Below, one piece after another: positions 24,401 through 36,400 of a stretch of 64,000 nt of DNA. Source of the stretch: Mesotaenium endlicherianum (taxonomy: Eukaryota > Streptophyta > Zygnematophyceae > Zygnematales > Mesotaeniaceae); assembly GCA_009602735.1 (NCBI GenBank), contig WELA01005328.1:556238-620237 (forward strand), in the 5' to 3' direction. A program made the position numbers and the translations under genes. The notes beneath the pieces were generated by a model. It searched no databases. It was not told the DNA's origin and was given only the letters and a program-made list of their open reading frames with translations. Within the stretch, counting starts at the first letter, position 1. Every line of letters starts with the position of its first letter.

Positions 24401-26747
24401 CCTGGAGGCATATTAAATACATCCGTGTATTGAGCAACAATTTTTGCAGCAGTAGGGTGCTCCGGAGGGCTTACCTTTTTCTCAACCACTTCTTCAGGTT
24501 GAGGAGGTACCTCTTTTAGCAGCAGACAGAACATTCTGTCTTCCTTCTGGTTCCAGCTTTTGACGAACTCCATTGCATTCAGCAACTTGCATCCTTCTGG
24601 AAGCCTCTTCTTTTCCTTCATTTGCCATCCACACAGGACAAGAGGAAGAGCACTGGTGGGTGCCAAGTTAGTCTGCCCATCACTGGCTCCTCTCACTCTA
24701 ACTGTACCTCTGCTCCAACACACTTCGGCTTGATGTCTCTTAAGCCAGGACCTGCCTAGCACGAGATCATAAAAGCCAGTGCTGAGTACCTCAAATGTAA
24801 GCGTTTCAGTTAGAACTGCAATGCCAGAACCTAACTGGACCTCAATAGGCTTGGTTATAACTCCTCCCGGGATACTTGAGGCATCTCCAAGGAATATTTT
24901 TCTATTCCCTTGGGTGGCAGTAGGCAGCCTTAGCCGCTTAACTAAGTCCTTGTGGATAAAAGTATGTGACGCCCCTCCGTCAACAAATGCCCTCACCTTC
25001 CTACCTGCAATCATGCAATGCAGTAGGATAGGGGGGACTGTCTTTTCCTGACTTTCGCATTGTTCTCCTGACTTAGCAAAGAAATGTTGGACATCAGGTA
25101 GATCAAGAGCATCCAGAGTGTGCATTCTCTGGATGTCTATATTGCTGATGGTCTCCTTTATCTGGTTGTCAGGCATGCATAGTGAATCCGGTTCAGCGGG
25201 ACCCATAATACCTGCTACGAGGGCAGCTAGTGACGACTCACTATCTCTAGCATCCTCACAGTCAGTAGACTGGATTACTGACTGTTGCTGTCTTTTAAAG
25301 GCTGGTCTTTTCTCTCGACCTTGGGCAGGTGCTTGACTGGACACTGTTCTCTGTAGTGGCCTTTCTGCTGACAATGGTAGCAAGTGGATTTTGCTGAGGC
25401 TGGTCTCGGCTTAGTCCTACCACCACCTCTTCCATAGCCGCCTCGAGAGGAACCACCTCTACCTCTAGACTGTATGGCATTAATTTCATACTCATATCCA
25501 TCACCCCGATCATCCTCAGCCTGGTCTCCTTCAATTGCATTGTAGGAACCGTGGGGCTTTTTGACAACCTTAGACACCAAAGCATTACTCTGGCGCTTGT
25601 GATTTAACTGCTGCTGATCCTAGGCATCTGCATCCTGGATCAAGTCAGCCCGTTTGTCATACTTTTTCTCAGCAAAATGACCAGAGACCTCGGATTTCAA
25701 GCCATACCTGAAGTATGCTATCCTATATCGTTCTGGCAAATCGGGCTGCTTCATCATGTTCTCTTGGAACTTTTGAGCAAACTCAGCAACTGGAGTGGTC
25801 TGCTTCAGTGTCAGGGAGATCATCGCATAGATAGCTTTCTTCTGCTGGTTGATTACATCAAACTTCTCATGCAACTTCTCGACAAACTCTACCCACGTAA
25901 GGTCACCATGTTGACGAGCCTTACGCTCTTCCTTCCAGTAAAGCCACCAGTCTGCGGCACTGCCTTTCAGTAGCGCACGGGTGTGCCTGACCTTCTCGTG
26001 ATCTTGCAGTTCTGGGTAGTTCTCCAGCCACTGATCAACATCCGCGAGAAACTTGATCAGGTAATATTTTCTGTTTCCCTCAGGATCATATTCCTGGGGA
26101 GGTTTCGGCTTGGGCTTACTAGGCCCTCGGCCACCACCACTAGTGGTGTGAGACCCCAGTTGGTCTCTGTCCCGGAGTAGGGACATTATGATTCTTTTGT
26201 CCTCCTGTTGGGACTGATACATGGTCGCCATTTGCGACTGCATCTGAACGAACAATGCTCCCAAGTCTACACTCTGGGGTGGTAGATTAGCAAATGCAGC
26301 AGCAGCATTGACCTGTACTCGCTGAGTAGTGTCCTCAACAGTCCCTCTCGCTCCTGCAGCAGCAAAGCCTACCGCATTCAGCCGGTCACGTATTTGACCT
26401 AGGGGTACATTGAGTTGTACAGCAGGAGGTGGGTTCAGAACATTGGCCCTTGATGCCATGAGTTCCTCGACAGTGCGCTCGTCAGCTGGCTGTCCTTCCC
26501 TCCTTTCTGTATCTTCATCGGCCTTTGCTAATTGTTCATTTTGTAGTCTTGCTCTCTCCTCCTCAACTTGCTTTGCTGCGACTGCGGCAATAGCAGCTGC
26601 CTCATCTGCAGCCTCTCTAGCTGCAGTATCTGCTACTGCTTCCGAATAGGTACGGGTTCCCGCTACATGGCTTTCTGCCTGGTTTTCGACGTTCTCGTTA
26701 TCCTGGTTCTCCATATCCCGGGAGTTGCTAGTTTGAGACCTTGTCAT
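21467..26747 (-). pseudogene. gag-pol of element 2 (broken)
   Basis: Gag (26747 to about 25290) has an Ala/Glu-rich helical N-terminus, a capsid-like core and a CCHC knuckle (CYHCQQKGHYREQC). The frame changes at TTTTAAA (plus-strand view, 25293-25299). Pol then has protease with VDGGAS (about 24967-24984), RT (about 24320-23750, LLDD active site), RNase H (about 23700-23170), integrase zinc finger and DDE core (about 22950-22200; SMDWV, SDRDSKF, DGQTERTN) and a chromodomain (about 21700-21510) ending at 21467. The usual gag ATG (ATGGTAAGG) reads ATAGTAATG here, so the first Met is shifted. Several frameshifts and stops interrupt pol; one apparent break at 23660 is an assembly join. Confidence 0.88.
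23643..23677. other. Single-N assembly join with duplicated 17-bp flank
   Basis: N at 23660 is flanked on both sides by the same 17 bases ending GTGGTAC. Removing one flank and the N restores the RNase H reading frame seen in other copies. Confidence 0.85.
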
Positions 26748-26774
26748 TACTATACAAAGAAGACTGTGATAACT

Positions 26775-26786
26775 GCTCCGATACCA
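26775..26786 (-). promoter_or_regulatory. Primer binding site of element 2
   Basis: On the minus strand TGGTATCGGAGC starts one base after the 5' LTR. It differs at one position from TGGTATCAGAGC, the initiator-Met-tRNA primer site of many plant Ty3 elements. Confidence 0.85.
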
Positions 26787-26787
26787 C

Positions 26788-27492
26788 TGAAATGAATCGA
26801 CTTACCAAATAAGCGATGAACAATTAATAAAGATCTTTATATCAGCAAGTAATCTCTATGGTATTTTTCGTGAACTGATTAAACGGCAAAAGGACAACAC
26901 ACTAGCAGTGAACAACACTCGTAAGCCAAATGCGAGTAAACTAGCATCAATTATGCAAATCAGTCAACTCATACATAAGCAAGGTTAGAAGACAGTGCAT
27001 ATCAATGGCTTCTCCCTTGGATTCAGATCTCTTCCAGTAAGCTGTACAAGAGAGTTGGCCTTGTTTTCGAATGCCGAACTCGAGAGCAATGCCTAGCATA
27101 CGTACATTGAATGAGTTTACTGTTCAACGGCCAGTGCGATGGCATCGCCTACCCAGGAGTTAACCACGTTGGTAGGAACTCGGTTAACGTAATCCACCGC
27201 CATCTCCCATCATCCCGAATCGCCATCCATCCTAAGGATTTCATCTGGCCATTCATCTAGCACACCACACTTAGATGCATATTTTGGGAGTTCGCTACGA
27301 CCGACTACGGAAGTCAATTTGTCAGCAAGCTGACCTAAGCTGAGTTCAGCCTGCTGCTTCCGGCTGAGTCATTAAACTGATGATTTAATAAAGTCCAGCA
27401 GACTCGATATTAACTAGAGTTCAGCAGGCTGAACATATTTAACTCTATTATTTTAATGAATATTATATTGACCGATATACTGATTCATTACA
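26788..27492 (-). repeat. 5' LTR of element 2 (family A)
   Basis: Minus-strand LTR, about 705 bp, with the same termini as 18689-19405. It directly abuts the element 2 PBS on one side and a plus-strand gag fragment on the other. Confidence 0.88.
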
Positions 27493-30400
27493 GAGAGGCT
27501 GTAGATGAGGCAGCTGCTATTGCCGCAGTCGCAGCACAGCAAGCTAAGGAGGAGAGAGCCAGATTAGAAGCTGAACAATTGGCAAAGGTTGCTGAAGATA
27601 CAGAAGGGAGGGAAGGACAGTCAGCTGACGAGCGCACTGTTGAAGAACTTATAGCATCCAGGGCCAACGTCCTGAACCCACCTCCTGCTGTACAACTCAA
27701 TATACCCCTAGGTCAAATACGTGACCGACTGAATGCGGCGAGAATTGCTGCTGCAGGAGCGAGAGGGACTGTTGAGGACACTACTCAGCGAGTAGATGCC
27801 AATGCTGCTTCTGCATTTTCTAGACTACCACCCTAGAGTGTAGACTAGGGAACGTTGTTCGTTCAAATGCAGTCGCAAATGGCGACCATGTATCAGTCCC
27901 AACAGGAGAACAAAAGAATCATAATGTCCCTACTGCGGGACATAGACCAACTAGGGTCTCAAACCACTGGTGGTGGCAGAGGGCCTAGTAAGCCCAAGCC
28001 GAAACCTCCCCAGGACTATGATCCTGAGGGAAACTGAAAATATTACCTGATCAAGTTTCTCGCTGATGTTGAGCAGTGGCTGGAGAACTACCCAGAACTG
28101 CAAGATTACAAGAAGGTCGAGCACACCGGTGCGCTACTGAAAAGCAGTGCCGCAGACTAGTGGCTATACTGGAAAGGAGAGCGTAAGGCTCAGCGACTCG
28201 GTGACCCTACGTGGGTAGAGTTTGTCGAGAAGTTGCATGAGAAGTTTGATATCATCAACCAGCAGGAGAAAGCTATCTATGCGATGATCTCCTTGACACT
28301 AAAGCAGACCACTTCACTTGCTGAGTTTGCTTAAAAGTTCCAGGAGAAAATGATGAAACAGCCAGACTTGCCAGAACGGTATAGGATAGCATACTTCAGG
28401 TATGGCTTGAAATTCGAAGTCTCGAGTCATTTTGCTGAGAAGAAGTATGAAAAACTGGCTGACTTGATCCAGGATGCTGATGCCTGGGATCAGCAGCAGT
28501 TCAATCACAAGCGCCAGAGCAATGCTTTGGTGTCTAAGATTGTCAATAAGCCCCACGGTTCCTACAATGCAATTGAAGGAGACCACGCTGAGGATGATCA
28601 GGGTGATGGATATGAGTATGAGTATAATGCTATACAGTCTAGAGGTTGAGGTGGTTTCTCTCGAGGCGGCTATGGAAGCGGTCGTGGTAGGACTAAGCCA
28701 AGACCAGCCTCAGCAAAATTTGTTTGCTTCCATTGCCAGCAGACGGGTCACTTCAGAGAGCAGTGTCCAGTCAAGCACCTACCAAAGGTCAAGAGAAAAG
28801 ACTAGCCTTTAAATACAGCAACAGTCAGTAATCCAGTCTACTCACTGTGAGGATGCTAGAGATAGTGAGTCGTCACTAGCTGCCCTCGTAGCAGGTATTA
28901 TAGGTCCTGCTCAATCGAATTCACTATGTATGCCTCACAACCAGATAAAAGAGACCATCAGCAATATAGAGATCCTGAGAGTGCACAATCTAGTGCTCTT
29001 GTTCCATCTGATGTCCAACATTGTTTTGCTAAGTCAGGAGATCAATGCGAAAGTCAAGAAAAGACAGTCGCCCCTATCCTACTGCGTTGCATGATTGCAG
29101 GTAGGAAGGTGAGGGCATTTGTTGACGGAGGGGCGTCACATACTTTTATCCACAAGGACTTAGTTAAGCGGCTAAGGCTGCCAAGTGTCATCCAAGGAAA
29201 TAGAAAAATATTCCTTGGAGATGCCTCAAGTATCCCGGGAGGAGTTATAACCAAGCCTATTGAGGTCCAGTTAGGTTCTGGCATTGCAGTTCTAACTGAA
29301 ACGCTTACATTTGAGGTACTCAACACTGGCTTTTATGATCTCGTGCTAGGCAGGTCCTGGCTTAATAGACATCAAGCTGAAGTGTGTTGGAGCACAGGTA
29401 CAGTTAAAGTGAGAGGAGCTAGCGATGGGCAGACTGACTTGGCACCCACCAGTGCTCTTCCTCTTGTCCTGTGTGGATGGCAAATGAAGGAAAAGAAGAG
29501 GCTTCCAGAAGGATGCAAGTTGCTGAATGCAATGGAGTTCGTCAAAAGCTGGAACCAGAAGGAAGACATAATGTTCTGTCTGCTGCTAAGAGAGGTACCT
29601 CCTGAACCTGAAGTAGTGGTTGAGAAAAAGGTAAGCCCTCCAGAGCACCCTACTACTGCAAAAATTGTAGCTCAGTACACGGATGTATTTAATATGCCTC
29701 CAGGACTACCCCCTAAGAGGGAAGTAGATCATAGGATTGATTTATTACCTGGAAGTCAACCACCCTGGCAACGCACTTATGGCTTGTCTTATGTGGAGAG
29801 CAAGGAGTTGAAAACACAGATTGCAGAGCTTGAGGAGAATGGTTATATTATCCCAGTAAATCACCTTACGGCGCACCCATCCTATTTGTTAAGAAAAAGG
29901 ATGGCAGTATGCGGATGTGTGTGGATTACAGAGTCCTGAACAGAATTACCGTAAAGAACAAGTATGCTTTACCCAGAATCGAGGAATTGCTTGATACCCT
30001 GTCTGGTGCTAAGGTGTTCAGTAAGATTGATCTCAGGAGTGATTATCATCAAATCAGAATTGTTGAGGGGGATGAACACAAGACTGCCTTCTGCACACCT
30101 TATGGACACTATGAGTTCAACGTGATGCCATTTGGACTGACTAATGCTCCTGCGACCTTCATGGGTGCTATGGATGACATTTTCAGACCTTATTTGGATA
30201 AGTTTGTGCAAGTTTTCCTGGATGATATTTTAATTTTCTCTAAAGATGAAGCTCAGCACATTGACCACTTAAAGACAGTCATGGATACTCTGAGAAAAAA
30301 TCACTTATATGCTAAAATGAGCAAGTGTGATTTCTTTGAAGAAAGTATTGAATTCTTAGGCCACGTTGTCAGTAAAGAAGGCATCAGCGTGGATCCTAAG

Positions 30401-32530
30401 AAAGTCCAGACCATAAGGGACTGGCCGGTACCACAGTCTGTCTCTGAAGTTAGATCCTTCCTCGGGTTGGCTAACTACTATAGGAGATTTATTGAGAATT
30501 ATTCCACAAAGGCTAGTAAACTGACTGACCTTACTAAAAAGGACATAGGGTATGTGTGGGGGGCAGAGCAGCAGGCTGCTTTCCAGACCCTTAAAGATGC
30601 CCTTTGTTCTGCCCCAGTGCTAGCCGTGTATGACCTCAGCAAACCGGTACAGGTGGTCACCGATGCCTTTGACCTTGCCATGGGTGCTATTTTGTTGCGG
30701 CCTGCTGACAAAACCACAAAGGCTGGTAAGGTACGGCAGGAGTGGCACCCTGTGTTGTACGAGTCTATGAAATTTAATCCAGCGGAGATTAATTACTCAG
30801 TGCGTGATAAAGAGCTGCTAGCTATCATTCATGTACTCAAACAGTGGCGAGCATACTTACATGGTNCGAGCATACTTACATGGTAAAGCTTTCAAGGTGA
30901 TTACAGATCATCTAGCTCTAACTCACTTTCAGAAGAAGTCTAAGCTGTCGAGGAGGGAGAACCGCTGGAGCCAGATGCTGGAGCAGTTTCAAGTCCAGAT
31001 CGACTACAAACCAGGGAAGTTAAATCTTGCTGATGCACTCTCTAGAAGACTTGACTTGCAAGAAAGGAACTTTAGTCAGCATGCTGTAGATTAAGTCCTA
31101 TGTGCACTCACTTCACTAAAGGTGAAAAAGTCCTTCCTTGAACAACTTAGGAAAGCCTACCTTTCTGACCCAATATTTGACCCTAGCCCCACTACTGGTA
31201 TGTGTCGTGCTACTACACTCGGGTATAAGCTTAAGGGAGGGGTTTAGGTGACTGAAACCACTTCAAGCAGGCTGAAGCTGGTCATTCTTAATAACGTGGA
31301 AATAAGGTCCCTTTTATTGAGTCAAGCCATTGACAGTTTACTGGGTGGGCATTTGGGGCAGGCCAAAACTGTTGGCAAACTGGCAAAACATTATCATTGG
31401 GAGGGATTACCTCAAGAGGTCTTGAAATACGTTAAATCCTGTGACCAGTGTCAAAAGAATAAGTCTAGGCACACACCACGGGGGGGCCTCCTACAACCGC
31501 TGCCCATCCCAGCTGGCCGCTGGGAAACAATATCCATGGACTGGATGGTCACACTGCCACGAGCTGCCAATGGGCTTGATTCGATATTGGTAGTCGTGGA
31601 TAAACTGACAAAAATGGTCATTTTCGTCCCCGAAATTGTCAAAGTAACTGCACTCGAAACAGCGAGACAGTTCTACAACCATGTAGTATACTAACATGGG
31701 CTACCCTCTAATATAATCTCAGACAGGGACTCAAAATTTACCTCCAAGTTCTGGAGGGCTTCAATGGGGTTAATGGGAGTCAAACAGCTGCTCAGCACAG
31801 CAAACCACCCTTAGACTGATGGGCAGATTGAAAGAACTAACCGAGTTCTGCAAGAGCTACTGAGAGCCTATATTAACCAAAAACCAAAAACAAGATAAAT
31901 GGGATGACCTGTTACTCCAAATCTAATTTGCGGTCAACAGTGCGGTGCACGCGTCAACGGGCAAGACTCCTTTTGAACTAAGCCTGGGTAGAGTCCCTAA
32001 GTCTCCTTTAGATGTCCTAGGGGAGTCTTTAACTCACCCTGAAGGGATTGACAATCCGATCTCCCTCCAGTTAACTCAGGAATTTGCTGACACCCTGTCA
32101 GAAGTCCAACGAAACCTGCACAAGGCCCAAGAAAACCAACAAAAATCAACACTGTCGGGAACTGACATTTTCCAAGGGCGATTTAGTCAAACTGCATTCT
32201 CAGCACCTGTACCTCCCTGGTGTGGTCAAGAAAAAGCTTGGCCCTGTTTGGGTCGGTCCATATTCGGTAGTGCGTCGTGTCGGTCAGAATGCTTACAAAC
32301 TGAACATGTCAGCGGACTACAAGGGTCACCCGGTCTATAATGTCTCCTTCCTGGAACCATACATCAAAGGTGATACACTGTTCACAAGTCGGTTACCTGT
32401 CCAACCGAAACCGGTCCCCGCTGTCCGTGACGGCGACCCTGAGGAATATGAGGTTAAGGAGATTTTAGACGCGCGCTCGATCCGTCGATCATTTAAATAT
32501 GTCATGAAATACCCCATTCGATGGAAGGGT
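27493..32530 (+). pseudogene. gag-pol of element 3 (broken)
   Basis: Gag (to about 28805) lacks its first 40-odd codons and has stops at about 27835, 28036, 28158, 28332 and 28648. Its CCHC knuckle reads CFHCQQTGHFREQC after correction of frame. The slippery site is degraded to TTTAAAT. Protease VDGGAS (about 29124), RT with intact FLDD (about 30217-30230), RNase H, integrase and chromodomain follow. Stops are seen in the integrase at about 31095, 31245, 31694 and 31813. Most of these gag-pol stops are C-to-T or G-to-A changes. N at 30866 is an assembly join, not a mutation. Confidence 0.87.
30848..30884. other. Single-N assembly join with duplicated 18-bp flank
   Basis: N at 30866 lies between two identical 18-base copies ending TTACATGGT. 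Collapsing them gives the RNase H sequence found in other elements. Confidence 0.88.
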
Positions 32531-32683
32531 TTCAGAAGAGGGACACGCGGGGTGGCCAGAGGTATGCCGACATCCCCCTTCGCTCAGGGACATGTACCTC
32601 TTGCCAATGTATTTCAGCATTTTATTGGAATGCCTGTCTATGTGGGGATCAACACCCAAGTGGGTGAAGAGCAGGCTACCATC
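32531..32683 (+). pseudogene. ORF3 C-terminal remnant fused to the chromodomain (element 3)
   Basis: After WKG of the chromodomain the sequence switches to RRGTRG and then to GMPTSPF, GHVPLANVFQH and MPVYVGINTQ, the conserved tail of the element 4 type ORF3. About 2 kb (rest of chromodomain, spacer and ORF3 N-terminus and core) is missing compared with element 4. The fragment is cut at ACCATC by the LTR of element 4. Confidence 0.85.
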
Positions 32684-33431
32684 TGTAATGAATCAGCGTA
32701 TTAGTATAGATAATATTCATTTAAATATAATAGTCAATTTAGTTCAACCTGCTGAACACTAGTTATTATTCAGTCTGCTGGACTTAATATTTAATACCAA
32801 TTTAATGACTCAGCCGGAAGCAGCAGGCTGAAGTCCATATGAGTCAGCTTGCTGACACATTCTTTGACAGCCAGCTGACTTCTGTACTCGGTAGCAGCGA
32901 ACCGCCTGGATACGCATCTAAGTACGATATGCTAGATGAATGGCCACATGACACCCTATGGTGGATGGCTATTCGTGATGATGGGAGATGGCGGTGGATT
33001 TGGTTAACCGAGGTCCTACCAACGTGGTTAACTCCCGGGTAGGCGGTGCCATCGCACTCGCCGTTGAACGGTAACTCATTCCATGTACATTTGCTAGGCA
33101 TTGCTCTCGAGTTCGGCATTCGGAAACGAGGCCAACTCTCTTGTACAGCTTACTGAGAGAGATCTGAATCCAAGGCGAGAAGCCATTGATACGCACTGTC
33201 TTCTAACCTTGCTTATATATGAGTTTACTGATTTGCATTATTGATGCTAGTTTACTCGCATTTGACTTACGAGTATTATTCACTGCTAGTGTNACTTACG
33301 AGTATTATTCACTGCTGGTGTATTGTCCTTTGCCGCTTAACCAGTTAACGGAAAATACCATAAAGATTACTTGCTGATATAAAGATCTTTATTAATTGTT
33401 AATCGCCTATTTGGTAAGTCGAATCATTTCA
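32684..33431 (+). repeat. 5' LTR of element 4 (family A)
   Basis: It runs from TGTAATGAATC to GAATCATTTCA. Its apparent length (748 bp) is inflated by an N and a duplicated 28-bp flank at 33265-33321; the true length is close to 720 bp. Confidence 0.9.
33265..33321. other. Single-N assembly join with 28-bp duplicated flank inside an LTR
   Basis: N at 33293 separates two copies of a 28-base segment that differ at a single base (CTAGTGT versus CTGGTGT). The mismatch suggests that contigs from slightly different repeat copies were joined. Confidence 0.85.
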
Positions 33432-33432
33432 G

Positions 33433-33444
33433 TGGTATCGGAGT
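33433..33444 (+). promoter_or_regulatory. Primer binding site of element 4
   Basis: TGGTATCGGAGT lies one base after the 5' LTR and matches the initiator-Met-tRNA type site with two differences from the plant consensus. Confidence 0.82.
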
Positions 33445-33465
33445 AGTTATCACAGTCTTCTTTGT

Positions 33466-36400
33466 ATGGTAAGGACAAGGTTTCAAACTAGCAACTCCCG
33501 AGACATGGAGAACCAGGATAACGAGAATGTTGAAAACCAGGCGAAAAGCCATGTAGCGGGTACCCGTACCTATTCTGAGACAGTGGCAGATACTGCAGCT
33601 AGAGAGACTGCAGATGATGCAGCTGCTATAGCCGCAGTCGCAGCACAACAAGTTGAGGAGGAGAGAGCAAGATTAGAAGTTGAACAATTAGCAAAGGCCG
33701 CTGAAGATACAGAAAGGAGGGAAGCCCAGCCAGCTGACGAGCGCACTGTTGAAGAACTTATGGCATCAAGGGCCAATGTTCTGAACCCACCTCCTGCTGT
33801 ACAGCTCAATGTACCCCTAGGTCAAATACGTGACCGGCTGAATGCGGTAGGCTTTGCTGCTGCAGGAGCGAGAGGGACTGTTGAGGACACTACTCAGCGA
33901 GTAGATGCCAATGCTGCTGTTGCATTTGCTAGACTACCACCCCAGAGTGTAGACTTGGGAGCATTGTTCGTTCAGATGCAGTCGCAAATGGCGACCATGT
34001 ATCAGTCCCAGCAGGAGGACAAAAGAATCATAATGTCCCTACTGCGGGACCGAGACCATTTGGGGTCTCAAACCACTAGTGGTGGTGGCCGAGGGCCTAG
34101 TAAGCCCAAGCCGAAACCTCCCCAGGAATATGATCCTGAGGGAAACGAAAAATATTACCTGATCAAGTTTCTCGCGGATGTTGAGCAGTGGCTGGAGAAG
34201 TACCCAGAACTGCAAGATCACGAGAATGTCAGGCACACCGGTGCGCTACTGAAAGGCAGTGCCGCAGACTGGTGGCATTACTGGGAAGGAGAGCGTAAGG
34301 CTCGACAACTCGGTGACCCTACGTGGGTAGAGTTTGTCGAGAAGTTGCATGAGAAGTTTGATGTCATCAACCAGCAGAAGAAAGCTATCTATGCGATGAT
34401 CTCCCTGACACTGAAGCAGACCACTTCAGTTGCTGAGTTTGCTCAAAAGTTCCAAGAGAACATGATGAAGCAGCCCGATTTGCCAGAACGATGTAGGATA
34501 GCATACTTCAGGGATGGCTCGAAATCCGATGTCTCTGGTCATTTTGCTGAGAAAAAGTATGACAAACGGGCTGACTTGATCCAGGATGCGGATGCCTGGA
34601 ATCAGCAGCAGTTCAATCACAAGCGCCAGAGTAATGCTTTGGTGTCTAAGGTTGTCAAAAAGCCCCACGGTTCCTACAATGCAATTGAAGGAGACCAGGC
34701 TGAGGATGATCGGGTGATGGATATGAGTATGAATATAATGCCATACAGTCTAGAGGTAGAGGTGGTTCCTCTCGAGGCGGCTATGGAAGAGGTGGTGGTA
34801 GGACTAAGCCGAGACCAGCCTCAGCAAAATCCACTTGCTACCATTGTCAGCAGAAAGGCCACTACAGAGAACAGTGTCCTGTCAAGCACCTTCCAAAGGT
34901 CAAGAGAAAAGACCAGCCTTTAAAAGACAGCAACAGTCAGTAATCCAGTCTACTGACTGTGAGGATGCTAGAGATAGTGTGTCGTCACCAGCTGCCCTCG
35001 TAGCAAGTATTATGGGTCGCGCTGAATCGGATTCACTATGCATGCCAGACAACCAGATAAAGGAGACCATCAGCAATATAGACATCCAGAGAGTGCACAC
35101 TCTGGATGCTCTTGTTCCACCTGATGTCCAACATTTCTTTGCTAAGTCTGGAGAACAATGCGAAAGTCAGGAAAAGACAGTCCCCCCTATCCTACTGCAT
35201 TGCATGATTGCAGGTAGGAAGGTGAGGGCATTTGTTGACGGAGGGGCGTCACATACTTTTATCCACAAGGACTTAGTTAAGCGGCTAAGGCTGCCTACTA
35301 CCACCCAAGGGAATAGAAAAATATTCCTTGGAGATGCCTCAAGTATCTCGGGAGGAGTTATAACCAAGCCTATTGAGGTCCAGTTAGGTTCTGGCATTGC
35401 AGTTCTAACTGAAACGCTTACATTTGAGGTACTCAACACTGGCTTTTAGGATCTCGTGCTAGGCAGGTCCTGGCTTAATAGACATCAAGCCAAAGTGTGT
35501 TGGAGCAGAGGTACAGTTAGAGTGAGAGGAGCCAGTGATGGGCAGACTGACTTGGCACCCACCAGTGCTCTTCCCCTTGTCCTGTGTGGATGGCAAATGA
35601 AGGAAAAGAAGAGGCTTCCAGAAGGATGCAAGTTGCTGAATGCAATGGAGTTCGTCAAAAGTTGGAACCAGAAGGAAGACATAATGTTCTGTCTGCTGCT
35701 AAGAGAGGTACCTCCTGAACCTGAAGTAGTGGTTGAGAAAAAAGTAAGGCCTCCAGAGCACCCTACTACTGCAAAAATAGTTGCTTAATACACGGATGTG
35801 TTTAATATGCCTCCAGGACTACCCCCTAAGCGGGAAGTAGATCATAGGATTGATTTATTACCTGGTAGTCAGCCACCCTGGCAACGCACGTATGGCTAGT
35901 CTTATGTAAAGAGCGAGGAGTTGAAAACACAGATTGCAGAGCTTGAGGGAAATGGTTATATTTCTCCCAGTAAATCACCTTAGGGCGCACCCATCCTATT
36001 TGTTAAGAAAAAGGATGGCAGTATGCAGATGTGTGTGGATTACAGAGCTATGAACAGAATTACGGTAAAGAACAAGTATGCTTTACCCAGAATCGAGGAC
36101 TTGCTTGATACCCTGTCTGGTGCTAAGGTGTTCAGTAAGATAGATCTCAAGAGTGGTTATCATCAAATCAGAATTGCTGAAAGGGATGAACACAAGACTG
36201 CCTTCCGCACATGCTATGGACACTATGAGTTCAACGTGATGCCATTTGGACTGCCTAATGCTCTTGCTACCTTCATGGGTGCTATGAATGATATTTTAAG
36301 ACCTTATTTGGATAAGTTTGTGCAAGTTTTCCCGGATGATATTTTAATTTTCTCTAAAGATGAAGCTCAGCACACTGAACACTTAACGACTGTCCTGGAC

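Larger units (their letters stand above)
18689..27492 (-). mobile_element. Element 2: family A Ty3/gypsy chromovirus, LTR to LTR, minus strand
   Basis: The 3' LTR (18689-19405) and 5' LTR (26788-27492) face the same way. Reading on the minus strand: 5' LTR, PBS, gag, pol with chromodomain, spacer, ORF3, hairpin, PPT, 3' LTR. The flanks do not match: ATGAT lies left (18684-18688) and GAGAG right (27493-27497). The left flank is a family A post-pol spacer, whereas the right flank is the middle of a family A gag. This is therefore a recombinant or an assembly chimaera rather than a clean insertion. Confidence 0.9.
27493..32683 (+). mobile_element. Element 3: family A fragment, gag to ORF3 remnant, no LTR
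   Basis: It begins in gag at GAGAGGCTG, next to the LTR of element 2, and ends in the ORF3 tail, next to the LTR of element 4. Gag, protease, RT, RNase H, integrase and chromodomain follow in order. A deletion then joins the chromodomain directly to the ORF3 C-terminal region. ORF3 is of the diverged element 4 type. Confidence 0.88.
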
